Notes under the pieces: model-generated | Seen by the model: only the letters and a program-made list of their open reading frames with translations | The model's database searches: none | What the model was told of the DNA's origin: nothing | Assembly (NCBI RefSeq): GCF_021130785.1 | Contig: NC_060211.1 | Coordinates: forward strand, 122,337,001-122,401,000 | DNA: 64,000 bases | Direction of reading: 5' to 3' | From: Homalodisca vitripennis | Lineage: Eukaryota > Arthropoda > Insecta > Hemiptera > Cicadellidae | Shown: one piece after another, positions 15,125 to 27,190 of the stretch | Position numbering within the stretch: position 1 is the first letter of the stretch | How the letters are laid out: every line of letters starts with the position of its first letter | Position numbers and translations under genes: made by a program

Positions 15125-15618
15125 ATAATAAATAATAGTTTAAACAAAACTAAAACACACGCTTTTATAGCTAACCAAACTAAAAAATAGAAAATAATTT
15201 TTAATTACAAAGAATTTATATTATGGTAGTAGAAGGCAAAACAATCATTCATAGTCAATCACCTCAAAATAAAATTATAATAAAATGTATGTTATTAACA
15301 GAATAAATTAATTCAGAGTAAAAAGCGTGGGGTGCTTGATATATTGAATATTACAATCATTCTATCGGTAATTTTCTTTGAGAGGAGACTTATGAAATGT
15401 AGTAAAATGCACCCCACGCTTTTTACTCTGAATTAATTTATTCTGTTAATAACTTAAATTTTATTATAATTTTATTTTGAGGTGATTGACTATGAATGAT
15501 TGTTTTGTCTTCTACTACCATAATATAAATTCTTTGTAATTAAAAATTATTTTCTATTTTTTAGTTTGGTTAGTTATAAAAGCGTGTTTTTTAGTTTTTT
15601 TAAAACTATTATTTATTT
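15125..15618. repeat. Long inverted repeat, about 211-bp arms
   Basis: The left arm (about 15125-15335) and right arm (about 15409-15618) are reverse complements with only scattered differences. They are separated by a 73-bp spacer. The inner ends are exact: GCGTGGGGTGC on the left meets its complement on the right. A transcript through it would fold into a double-stranded RNA of about 200 bp. It could be a foldback transposon, an inverted duplication, or a hairpin-RNA source of small RNAs. It ends about 55 bp from the PIF1-like remnant. Confidence 0.9.
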
Positions 15619-15674
15619 TTAATTTTTTAGTTCGATGTATCAGTTAGTTTCTTGTGGAAATGTGGTATTTCTTA

Positions 15675-15900
15675 CTAATCATTCCGCAATATCATCATTA
15701 AAGATTCACTAGTGCATGGGGTATTTCCTGTTAACTTAGAGCAATCAAGTTCTTCAATCCGAATACCGTCTAAAGATCTTACACGACTAAATGCTATATA
15801 GGCTTGTCCAGCAGCAAACAATCGCAAGCCTAGATCAAGGATGTCGGGTCGGACAGGTTTTTGCCCACTTGGTGAGTTTCTGTCATCGGTGCCCCATTAA
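15675..15900 (-). pseudogene. PIF1-like helicase C-terminal remnant
   Basis: The minus strand encodes DLGLRLFAAGQAYIAFSRVR (15771-15833), then RSLDGIRIEELDCSKLTG, and stops with TAG at 15675-15677. The GQ-Y-A-SRVRSLDG block matches superfamily 1B helicase motif VI of PIF1-type helicases, which sits near the C-terminus. Such helicases occur as host PIF1, inside Helitron replicases and in some large DNA elements. The upstream Walker motifs are not visible. Sequence up to about 16100 is GC-richer but its frames are broken. A Helitron origin is likely, because isolated PIF1 C-termini in insect intergenic DNA usually come from mobile elements, but the Rep domain is not seen. It is not functional. 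Confidence 0.75.
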
Positions 15901-16120
15901 AGGTTCTGTCCTATTAATAGCTACCAACGGGGAAATAGCAACCTGCATCGCCTCAATATGACTCCTCGAGCTTGCACTTAAGATGTCGGCTCTGATCCCT
16001 GGAGACTCGAAGTTTCGCAGTTGTCTTTAGATTAATTATTGTCGTAAATATCGAAGGCTAGCATCTAAGCTACCAAGGAACTGTGGCTGTTTGAAACACC
16101 TTTGCCGGACTTGAGAGTTA
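15901..16120 (-). other. GC-richer segment upstream of PIF1 remnant
   Basis: This block continues the higher GC of the helicase remnant. One minus-strand frame stays open over about 40 codons, containing SRSHIEAMQVAISPL, but it is in a different frame from the helicase and is not recognised. It may be part of the same element or an unrelated insertion. Confidence 0.35.
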
Positions 16121-16300
16121 GGTATGTGAAGTATTTAATAAACGTAATGTTGGCTAGTATATATAATTTATCATTCTTACTGAGCTGTATTAAAGCTATT
16201 ACTTATTTGAGATATACTATTACAAAATGTTGCACCCTTAACTAATTTCAATTTTTCGTATCGTAAATCATTTAATATTTTTATAATATAATTGCTATAT

Positions 16301-16304
<4 letters not shown>

Positions 16305-16367
<63 letters not shown>

Positions 16368-16374
16368 TATATAT
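16305..16374. repeat. (AT)n microsatellite with (AC)n interruption
   Basis: A pure AT run to about 16357, then ACACAC, then a second short AT run. Reading frames across it encode only Tyr-Ile repeats. Confidence 0.95.
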
Positions 16375-18192
16375 ACATATCAAACATACAAATACATAAT
16401 AAAACTAATGGTTATTATAGTTCAGACTTAATTATACCCATATTTTGGTACATTTATTGTTTAATTTATTAGCTAATACGAGTACATCTTCGGTCATGTG
16501 TAAAATAACTAAACTGTATTTGTTCAACTTTATTTTATAGTAAATAAAATTGAAAATGCTAGAAAAATTTTGAATATTTTTGAAAAGGAATTAGTTAAAA
16601 AACAGTAAAGGCTTTGTTTGATAAAAATACTATGTATGTTTCTGTAAAGCAACGACTCAAATTGCATGGATCGTGTACTTAGAGATGTGGCTGTCAAGGA
16701 AACCACTGGAAATGGCAGAGACTGGATGACTACTATAATATTACTATATTAAGAGAATCAAGCACATCCGAGCATACCGAGACGAATGGAGACTTGAACG
16801 CTGGGTTAGCGCAGATCGCGAGCTAGCTCTATCACAGAGGATCTATAAAAGAAGTTATTAATCCTGGCGGTCCTTATAAGAATAATGGAAAACTATGATC
16901 AAATTATTGCATTTTCATCGATCCTTGATACGTATGCAAAGTTTTAAATTAATCAGACTTCTGGAAATTGGTGAAAATTATGCTCAAAGATTCCGTTACA
17001 TAGATACAACCGAAGCTAATAAAAGCGTGTTAAAAAGGAATATTCATCATAACTATCATAGAGTAAGTTTCAGTACAATAATAAAAGTACAATATAAATG
17101 CTCAACTTAAACTAAATTACTAGAAATTTATTACAAAACAACAGAACAACTAAATCTGTGCATTTCTATAACTTACGATAATATTTTTTACCTTTAAAGT
17201 AAACTTTTCCATTAATTAGTGTGTTGAATGCAGCATTGTATTCTGATGTATCTGAAAACAGCTGCTTTATGTGCTCCGGCAAAAGCAGTAAGCGACGACG
17301 ACAACAATAGAGTAAAGCTGGTTTAATATAGGAGACAGGTTGACAGAGGCTATATACACAGAGAGGCGGCAGGCAGCTCCTGATATCGTTCTCGTCATAT
17401 CAACCCTCATGCCATGACACTCACATACTCGTACATAAGATAAAAAAAACCTGTTGCCTCCCACATGCCTTTATAATAACAAACGAGTATTACAGTAGTA
17501 AATGCAGTAAAAGCAATTTTTTATGATGAAGAATACCATTACACATTAGGATGTTTATTTTTAAGAATTTAACAATTAGTTGAAAACTACGATCTAATTA
17601 ATTTATACGAGCTGAGAAGTAAAGCACGTAAACAACCACGGTCACCCATTAATACGGATAATTACTCTGAATCTAGCCTACGTATCAATGAAATATGGGA
17701 TGTTATATATTCACTCTTATTTTTTTTACAATACAAATTGAGTTTCAAACAGACAGAACAAGCTCAGTACATAAATATATGTAGTTATTAGTAATTATGT
17801 TTGGATTCAATATAGTAGAATTACATATTAACTTAGAATCTGTACTAACTGTTACAGGAAACGTCACACGATACAGTTTCAATTCAGTTTTATTTAGCAT
17901 TACTTATAATAAAAGAATAAGTTTATCGTAAAGAATAAAAACAATATTTTATATAAATAACGTGAGAAAGTAAAACTTTTAGTTCCATATAAATTTCAAA
18001 ACACAAAGGGAAGATTAATTAAATTTTTTTTAAGTAAGTAAACTCTTTTAGATAAAACTTTAACTAGATAAACAAATAGATAACTAGTACAAAGAGTTGT
18101 ATCTTGAACACCGATTTAAACTTAAAAGTTGAATAATACAAATTTTGTTCTCATTAATTCGAATATAAAGTATTCTCCTGTGAATCTTGAAC

Positions 18193-18193
<1 letters not shown>
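16375..18193. other. Non-coding stretch with GC-richer patches
   Basis: Mostly AT-rich. A patch at 16640-16870 and another at 17255-17470 are GC-richer. The second contains TATATA-like words on both strands, AGAGGCGGCAGGC and a GACGACGAC run. It could hold a promoter or 5' exon, but no start, splice or protein evidence supports that. Confidence 0.35.

Positions 18194-18250
<57 letters not shown>
18194..18250. repeat. (AT)n microsatellite
   Basis: Pure dinucleotide run directly joined to the 3' side of the minus-strand SINE piece at 18251-18372. It may represent the SINE tail after expansion. Confidence 0.95.
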
Positions 18251-18251
<1 letters not shown>

Positions 18252-18366
18252 TCATTAAATTTGTATAAGTGGTAATAGCGTAATAAACATTGAATCACAA
18301 AAAGTATTTGCTCCGCCGGGACTCGAACGCGGATCTTTCACTTGCCGGGTGAATGTGCAAAAATTA

Positions 18367-18372
<6 letters not shown>
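18251..18372 (-). mobile_element. tRNA-derived SINE fragment (T-arm and tail)
   Basis: On the minus strand, CACCCGGCAAGTGAAAGATC is followed by GCGTTCGAGTCCCGGCGG, which resembles a tRNA anticodon-to-T-arm region. The GTTCGAGTCC box fits an RNA polymerase III B box. After it comes a tail containing TTTTTGTGATTCAATG, then an (AT)n run. The A-box half is missing and replaced by the upstream (AT)n tract. A second fragment with the same tail lies at 54735-54781, showing this is a dispersed family and not a tRNA gene. Confidence 0.75.

Positions 18373-18440
<68 letters not shown>
18373..18440. repeat. (AT)n microsatellite
   Basis: Pure dinucleotide run on the 5' side of the minus-strand SINE fragment, at the point where its A-box half is lost. 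Confidence 0.95.
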
Positions 18441-18442
<2 letters not shown>

Positions 18443-18639
18443 GATCTCTATTAAAAGTGGATTCGTAAGTACGGTGAATGTTGAGATATTTTATTGTCAC
18501 AGATATAACTTTGTTTTAATCATCAATGAAATAACGCTTAAATCTTATTGCCGGGTTTACAGTTTTTGTTTATTCTTTTTGATAAAGTTTTTCATTCCGA
18601 ACTAGCGAAGAGTCTGATTATACTGTGAGTACAAAAAGA

Positions 18640-18700
18640 AATAAGTCCGTCACAGAGGCAACGCTAGCCATAATGTGACGCCTCCTGCTTGCCAAATATG
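18640..18700. repeat. Dispersed GC-rich repeat, copy 2
   Basis: Shares ATAAGTCC and CCATAATGTGACGCCTC with the copy at 11420-11575, in the same order and similar spacing. Homology outside this core is weak. Confidence 0.6.
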
Positions 18701-21700
18701 CATCAGTGGTTTACATTACAGAAGTTACATACTTTAAAACATTATTGTTTTTCATTATTCTTGAAATTTTAATAAAGCGTCTCTTAATAAAAATGTGATC
18801 TTTTAAATATTTTTTTATTCAGTCATGAGAAACTTCCACAGTTATTTCCTTACTGCTTAACGGTGTTTGGCAAACTTGTTTAAATTGAACTTTTACACTG
18901 GGGACATTGGTCAGTCTTTTCTGGCGGGTTCATGCCACGTAATGTTTGCTGTTACAACCTGCATTTATCAGTTATACTGGTAACTCAACTGTTTTCAAAT
19001 TTGTAAGCACAAATATAGATATATCTGGGTAAAGTGTAACATAATCTGTAAGTCTAGTTCAATGTTGAGGATGTTCAGTTAGGGTTGCAAGCTTATACGT
19101 GGGGACGTGCTGTCCATTTGCCGCTATAACTTGTGAAGCCGGCAACCTCTTTCAATTTCATACACCCCTTCTAGTCCATAATATACCTCTTCATTCTAGC
19201 CGAATAATATACCTTAGCAAGGGATTTTAGTTCTCTACACTTACAGGATATTTATAAATATCTTTCATTCCGGAAGTTATTCAAATATCTTAGCGGAGTT
19301 CACTGCAGAGAGATTGGTTTCCTCAGCTTACTGCCCAAAGTGAACAGAACTATACATAAAATAAATGACTAGTACTATAAACTAATATGTAATACCTCTT
19401 AACTTTCCTACCAATAACCAATAAGTTACATTTCCATCTTAGGAGAGCATAAACGCTTTGTTATATGGCCATATGTCGTCATAAATATTTTATTTCTAAT
19501 TTCCATGGCATCTAACTTAAATTTAAAAAATAATCCAAATATTATTTGCCTGCAGAATATTTCAAATTTATTTTTGTATTTTAATAAATGTATGCATATG
19601 TGACTTTCAGTTCTAATACTACAAGAAATGATCTAATGTTAGAACAAAATAATCACTGTAATTGTGTTAATTGTTTATTCTAACTCTGATCTCAAACTCT
19701 ACGGTTTTTGGTTAGTTATATGTAGTGTCTACATAGGGTCTACCAGTGTTAAAACTAGTTTTTACAGTGTAGATTATAATAGAATAAATGCAGAAGACTT
19801 TGAATAATTTTGACAAAAAGAGTCTGAAAGATAACGTTTCTTAAATTATCAATATCACGTGCTAATCAATAATAAAAACTAAGCAATGAATTTGGTATAA
19901 AAAGCTGTACGCTATATTCATTATCATTAGGTTTCAAAATAATTTCTTTCAAAAAATAATGCTACATGTGTGTTCTAAAGTGGTTCTCTAAGATACAAAC
20001 TACTGCAATTCAAATTCACTTTCTTTTTCCTACTTGTGATATTTACTGTAGATAAAACAATATGTACAATTTTTTTAACGTCATAATGTAATATAATATT
20101 CTATAACACAATATGCAAAGTGTACACAACAATGTGGTTTTTCCCAGACGTTGTAAAGAATTCACTTTTCCAGAAAGAAGGCAAAGCAGGAGGAGATAAG
20201 ATTACTTTTGCGCCCCTCCGCCCAGTTTGCCTAATGTAGCGTCTGTCTCAGAGACCTGTGTATTTTAATCTAAGAGATGAATGGTTATTGCAACCTATAC
20301 AGGAGATAGTGATCTTTTGTTTATCCTTTTAGACAGACTTTTCAATTGCGTTGCGTCATTTTTTTATTTTATATTTCTAATGGATAATACTTTTAACAAT
20401 TTTATAATGATATGTTTATTTTCAGACACTATGCAATACATTTTAGGTTTTATGTATAACAGCAAGTAGTTTTCGTAGCTAAAACTAAAATATTATTTAT
20501 TGTCTAAATGACGAAAACAATATTGATTCGGTTAACGTCAATGCCAGTTTAAAGTAAATTGTGTTAATAGGCTTCCAAATAAAATTAGTTTTTCAATCTA
20601 TATTGTGGCGAATACCAACAAAACTTTTTAAAGATATGGTTTCTAAAAAATCTCTAAAAATGCTAATAGTACTTTTATTACGAAAATTGCAAAAACAGGC
20701 TATCAGAAACAATATATGTGTAATTGGTTGTATTATAAATGGTTTGTTCTGTTTGTATTACTGAGTACATTAGTGATTGCAGCACTTTGAACTTAATTAT
20801 TATTATTTGAATGCGCCGAAGTCACTGATTGCTTGCAGTGTTATGTGCAAAAGAGAACAATCATTAATGAATAAATTGAATGCAAGAGGTTATTTTGTTA
20901 AGATATTAACGTTTAGTTTATTCACAAACTTTTTTACATAACAAAATTAAACGTTGCACTTGTAATAAAAATTCGCTTATGTAAATGCAAATGTAAATAG
21001 TTATTATGATAGGCGCATATCTGATAATTAAACTATGCTAAGGTAATGGGATAAAATATTTTCATCCCATAAAATCATTTCATATGAGTGCCGTTGTGGA
21101 TTGAGAATTAAGTTTTAAATTAACTGTTTATATTAAATGGATTCTTAACGATTGGTAATAATATTACATTGTTTGTGGTAATTAATTAGTTCTCACAACG
21201 AAACAATTGATCTTACCGTTCAATATTCAGTTGGAAAGGTATTACTCATCGAGCAGACCCTTTGTCTCATCGAATGGGGATAAGCACTATTGAACACAAA
21301 GCGATTGCCGTGAATTTCATTACCGAATACTCTACCTAAAGGCCTTTCACTCTGAACTTCCTTGTCATGGTTAACGGTTATGAAAATCTTCAACGCAAAT
21401 AGTTTCAATATTCAAAGTATAACGAATTGAAATTTAATTTGTAATTGAAAAATAAGAGAATGATGATATATGAGTATCAATTAGTTCAAACTCACTCTCA
21501 ATGGAGGAATTAAGATAAATCTTTGGTATACGTAATTAAACTGTGAAGATAAGTGATATACAGGTATAAGGTTTAAAATGTTTGGAGTACGACGCACTAC
21601 GTGCCACGTAACACGTTTCTGAGTTTGCATGCAAAATTCTATGTCGAAGGTCATGTCGTTGTTGAGATATCTTATGGACAGACAAACAGTCAAATAGAAT

Positions 21701-22483
21701 ATGAACCGAGAATTTCTGTTTATTCACAAAACGTATTGCCGACAGAAGGACATAAAATAAATGTTTCTACCCCTCCATTGTTAATATTCATTAAGACTTT
21801 ATTAAGTTGAGAAACATATTCTAAATATATAACCATTTAACTATTATAACAGAAGTAAATATAGGTCAGTGGAATTGTTTTGGCGCCTCCCAAAATATGA
21901 CATTATGGAAATTGGTAATTTGTATTAGAGGGTAAATAATACTTTTTCTCCTTCAGTACGTAAAAAATTAAGAATCAATATTTCTCAGACTTTTAACAAA
22001 AATAAGGAAACTCCTCATTTAGTACAAGGCAATGAAGAATAATGTAAGGTCTTGAAATATTAGATAGAGCTCAGGTACTCACGCTTATAGTTAATTGCAT
22101 ATCTTTTTTTTATTTACAATCTGAGCCAGACAAATAAAAACTACAAATGTAAAAATAAATAACAATTTAAATATTAAATTCTGTTCTGCAAATAGCAGTA
22201 GTTCAACATTGGTTATTGATCTGCAATTCATACATATCATCGTACTAGATATTCTGACTGAAAATATATGCGCGAAATATATTCTCTCTCATGCTAGTAG
22301 TGGGTAGGAACGGAAGTTTTCATAAAACTAGTATCACATTCAATAATCTCCATCAGGTCACAGTAGCAGGAATAACATTGTGGTGAAAGATGTGTGCATT
22401 TTCTTATTCAATTTTAAGTAGTGGAAAATATTGGTCTATGACAAACAAGTTGCTCTATCGATACTAAAAAAAATCTAGCTAAC
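18701..22483. other. AT-rich non-coding stretch
   Basis: No convincing coding region, RNA gene or repeat. Patches at 18900-19150 and 20160-20260 are somewhat GC-richer and unassigned. Frames at 20281-20469 and 21601-21810 lack recognisable motifs. Confidence 0.5.
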
Positions 22484-22600
22484 TATTTTGTAAACACAGC
22501 ATCTATTGTTGTTCTATGTATCTGTTGTTGTACTTGTTTTTATCGTTTGATATTATTATTGAAATACATTTTTTAAGTTAATTAATGATTTTGACGTTTC
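22484..22600. repeat. Diverged direct repeat, copy A
   Basis: Begins with TTTGTAAACACAGCAT and carries TTTTTATCGTTTGA and an AGTTAATTAAT-like word in the same order as copy B about 800 bp downstream. Unit length is about 115-120 bp with several small gaps. Confidence 0.6.
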
Positions 22601-23291
22601 TTCAGCAAAATGTGTATTAGAATCTGTTTTGACGTAAATTACCTATTAAGTGAGTATAAGGTAAGGCCGAATGAAATTGAGTATATACGGGTTATAATTA
22701 TAATCAACAGAGAGACTAATTTTCTTTTATGATAAAATTACACTACTGCTTTGTTAGCTAGAGAAGTTCTTATTTATTTTTAATCGTTTTTTTAATCTGA
22801 TCAGGAAGAAACTAGTATTGAACTGTTATAGAAATTAATTAATATTATCCGTGCTTAAATTTGATTTAGAATCCGATGAGCTTTAGACTAGCCTATACTG
22901 TAAAATTATGCAGTAAATTAACAAATTCTACATTGGATCCATTAATAATAAATTAATAGTTTTTATACTTATTCAAACCAATATTTTAGCATATATATTA
23001 GACGTGTTTAAGGATTGTTTGCTTGTTTAAATTATTATGTTGATAAAGTTAATATAGATAGTAATGGCGGAGTTTAAATTTATCTTATAAATTCTGACAA
23101 TAATTAATTTGGAGGCTATCAGTAAAAGTCATGATTATTCATTCATTCATTATATTATCATTTTCACTACAATGCTCGAAATAATTAGTTCATTTTATGA
23201 CATAATATTCTAAAAATGAAATTATCTGTTTATATAAATCAAATAATACATACTAATTCTCTAATTCTGGAATAAAATCTTGTTAAGTATC

Positions 23292-23400
23292 TTTGTAAAC
23301 ACAGCATTTATTCTGGTTTGATATCTCATTGCACTTATTTTTTATCGTTTGAAAGTTATACATTACATTTTCAGTCAATTAATTAGTAGTGTAGTTCCGT
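23292..23400. repeat. Diverged direct repeat, copy B
   Basis: Same strand as copy A and aligned from TTTGTAAACACAGCAT through TTTTTATCGTTTGA to a TCAATTAATTAGT word. It may be an old local duplication, or two insertions of one repeat family. Confidence 0.6.
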
Positions 23401-26400
23401 GCAAGTTTTTATGGTACATTGCATGAAAGTAATTTTTTTATTTTACATTTAGAAAAAAACTTTCTTCTTTTGTTAAAAGAAACACCTTTTATGTTATTTA
23501 TTAACGTTTGTTATTTATTCTCTCAGTGAGGTATAGTTGAGATACAGCGCCGAGATCTCTAGTTAACATAATATGTAGTTGCTGCTAAACACAGAAGGTA
23601 TAAAGTCGTTAAATATGATGCCGGTTAAGCAAATAATTTATAATTCCTGTTACAGTTTGCATTATAATTTCTGTATTACTACATGGTTTTAGTCAAAAAT
23701 TCTATTCACAAAAAGCTTATTAAAACCGCACTCGTTGTGGGGGGGAGGGGTTAATAAATTCTAAATTTACTAAACTTGTCCTTCTACTTTGTAATTTTTG
23801 CATAACTACAATGAAAGTGACCTCTAGATCTTGAAAATTCCATATAAATATAGTATATGTCTATAATATATAACGTGAGTTGTGATAACGGTAACCAAAA
23901 TAGTCCAAATACGTGTAAAGTTGATACAAAAATTGATCTTATAAACGTCAAGGCAAAGTTCATTTGCCAGATTGGTTCGCCATTTAGTATTTAAAAGGTA
24001 AATCAGTATTAAAACGTCAAACATATATAAAATTTTTTTCATTTGAGATTTTGTACATTTCTAAACGTTTTTTTAGTTATTTTTTACATACAAATCCCAT
24101 TAGAGCCTATATATCACCAAGAACCGGTGATATGATTGATTAAACAAGCTGAACTATGGAATAAAAATTTATCAATTGCATATCTAGACTAAGTTCTTTG
24201 GTCAGCTCGGTAAGCCTTTTAATTCCATTAGGGCGACTGTAAAAATCCTTTGCAATATTATTCGTTAAAACATTTTTTGTATCTTGAACTATTTTGACAT
24301 ACTGAGTATGCAAATCCTATAAGAGTATATTAATACTTTTTCAGTTTTCTATTTTTACTATTACGACTAGTTTATTGGTATTAACATTAAATATTGAGAT
24401 TTTTAAATATTCCTGGTGTATTTGTAAATTTATTGAACCAAGTTGTGATACAGCGCTTGTCATGAGGGAAATTAATAATTTATCCGTTAATTAATTACAG
24501 TCTCCAGGCACAACGGTGCAGGTTATCTAAACAATCATCTGTCACGTAATACAAATTGTAAATTAATGAAATAAAGTAAAATAGTATTAAAGCAATAACT
24601 TTCTAAAAATGTAGGCTCATGTATTTTTACTTATGTGCTTGTAATTTGATTGTGTTTGCATATAAATTAAAATTAAATTAGTATTTTTAACTTCATACGA
24701 GAAAACTTGCTATATAAAGTTATGTAAAAATGATTCTCAAATATAATCAAATATTTGATTATTAAAAATGATAAGCAATATTGTAAACGTATTATAGATA
24801 CAAGATATAAAGTATGAAAACATTAGTTAACAGAAAGATATACAATTTTGTCTGAAACCATTTTTGTAACTACACGGTGTTGTTTTGTACATTTTACTTA
24901 TAAACAATCTAATATAGATACTGATATTGTCAAAATTAGCCTTGCATAGAACCATTACCGTCAATCTAGGAAAAAATATCGTGAAACCTTGGTTTACGTA
25001 TCCCACCCGAATACCTCCGGATTTCCATATTATTGTAAATACTGTTATATTGCAGTATGTGTTTAATAAAAAACTGATTTTTGTTTTGTCAAAAAATGAA
25101 TCTATGTAGTAAAATTAAAGGTCTCATTAAAAAACATCCCGGCATCACTGTTAATAATATTTGGTAATTCCAATCAATTGGGAAGCGATATCTTTTGTGG
25201 TGGCATGAGTTTTTCAAAGATGATAAGAAACGAATAACAGATCTAACCTTAATAGCCTCAATTCCCTTGGAAGAATGACTCATCAGGCATAGGCACCGAT
25301 ATCCTGTCGTACTGAACCGACACAGCCCCTCAAATTACATGGTGCTTTCCACTTTCCTGGCAATGACATTTCTCAGAGTACAACTTAAGAAAGACGTTCA
25401 ACTGTAACCATTTTGTAAATAATACAATCGCCCGTTAAAACTTACGCTTTCGATGACGAGAAAAGTACGTCCTACATTGTAAAACAACAGATTAACAAAC
25501 CCACAGGGTGCAGTTGGTTCTATGTATACGATGTGCTTGGCTCCTCCTCCATCAGGTAAAAGTTAAAAGGCTTGTCTAAAGGCAACCCAACCTAACACAA
25601 ACAAATTGAACACATTGAGGACTCGTTATTCCTGGTGAACCTATTCCAGCCATCAAATGGAGTTAAAAACAATCGACTTTTAACCGAAGTTAAAACTGTC
25701 TGTCAAAGTGTTAGCCTTCAACACATGTCCAGTACGAAAATTCTTTATAAACTGCTGTTAACCGAATACAGCTTTCCCGGACCCACTAGTTCTCTTCCCT
25801 GTGTATGTTGAACGGGCAACCGGTAAACTATAGATGATTGGAGATACTGGTTTGTTGAACATATCTAGCCTACAAGTCTTAACCGATATTATTTAAACTG
25901 AAATAAAGCACAAATAGTAAACAGTAGGTGGTCAAAAGTGCAGTGAGATAATTTAGGGCCACAACAATTGCTACAGCAAACCTAGTGAGATTAGTCACAC
26001 ATCGTAATAATCGTAGTTTAAAATAATCTTTGGTAAAAACTCAGCTTACTGCAAAAATTCGGTTACGACAAAATTCATTTTGATAACCAAACAAAATTTT
26101 ACCTTGAAGTTTTTATGTTTACTAAAGAGAAGGAATCAGCTGTTAAAAAGATAATACAGGATAATGTAAAAAAAATATAACCGATACCTATGTATAAAAT
26201 CCTGCAGTGATAAAATTTAGCAGCCACTACCTTTAATGAAAGAAACCAATTAAGCAATGGTTTTTACAACTTAGTTACTGAATAAAATTCAATTTACAAA
26301 AAGCATAGTCTACGATAGAAATAGTTTCACTAGGCAAACAACATTTGTTGATTAATTCGCCATGGCGTTAAATGGGGAGGAATATGTTTAAATATTATTG

Positions 26401-27074
26401 AGAAAATTATACATCTTGGTTTAGTACAATTGTAGTGAGCGCAAGAGAAGTTTAGGCAAAACGTTTATGAAAGTCAATGGATGGCAGAAAACATAACCTA
26501 TATCTCAGGAAATATATAAATCCTCTGAGACAGGATGTAATGGTTAGCTAACAAAGTGATTTTTAATCTTCACAACAGGCTGATATCCTTCACCAATTAA
26601 AAACAATACGTTTTTATATATTTTTATGGTATCATCAACCCACTGTAATGTGTAATCCATACACTTTGGATCTAATTGGTTAGTTAATGAATATAGTAAC
26701 ACTCAATATGCCCGTCTGATGATGATGATTTATTATATGTGTGTGTATATATATTAGGAAACATATCTCGTAGATAGTTTATATCAGTAGGTTTTATTTT
26801 TTTTATCATAATATGACCTTAACAGCACTACCTGGACGGAGTCTTTGTTAGTCAAAGTTACGGAATGAAAGATGAATAAATATTTTTGTGACAAATCACG
26901 CCTTGTTGAAATAGGCCCTTAACCCTCAACCGGAGCGTTAACTGTAACCTTATCCGGATTAAAATATGCCTGTTTGTTCCTGAGAAACAAACTGAGCCTC
27001 GTAGAAGTGTTTATCTCTGAAGCACTCTCAACTTGTTTTGATAATATTGAGACAAGTATATTATTATTTCACAC
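23401..27074. other. Non-coding stretch with unassigned patches
   Basis: No gene recognised. Contains a G-run (GGGGGGGAGGGG near 23738), a 20-bp palindrome at 24743-24762, and a long moderately GC-richer part at about 25130-25870 that looks non-random but has no open frame or known motif. Confidence 0.45.
24743..24762. repeat. Perfect 20-bp palindrome
   Basis: ATAATCAAATATTTGATTAT is exactly self-complementary. No function can be assigned. Confidence 0.85.
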
Positions 27075-27079
27075 TACAT

Positions 27080-27190
27080 TCAGATAATTAATAAGCGTGT
27101 GAATATGCCGTTCCCGAACCGGGAATTGGGTAAGAGTCCCTTACGTGTTGCGGTGACACGCTAACCACTGAAGTCACGAGAGATGGTTCT
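27080..27190 (-). mobile_element. tRNA-derived SINE head
   Basis: On the minus strand, GACTTCAGTGGTTAGCGTG resembles a tRNA D-arm with A box, and about 35 bases later CCCGGTTCGGGAAC resembles a T-arm with B box. Spacing fits a tRNA-like polymerase III promoter. The acceptor ends do not pair well and the anticodon arm is not canonical, so a degenerate SINE head is more likely than a working tRNA. It is a different family from the piece at 18251-18372, which has another T-arm. Confidence 0.6.

Noticed and set aside
16177..16383. Tyr-Ile repeat frame, and similar ones at 18255, 32182, 43975, 57179 and 62884
   Set aside because: All are translations of (AT)n tracts.
27080..27190. Functional tRNA gene
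   Set aside because: A and B boxes are present but acceptor and anticodon stems do not fold canonically; a SINE head is more likely.
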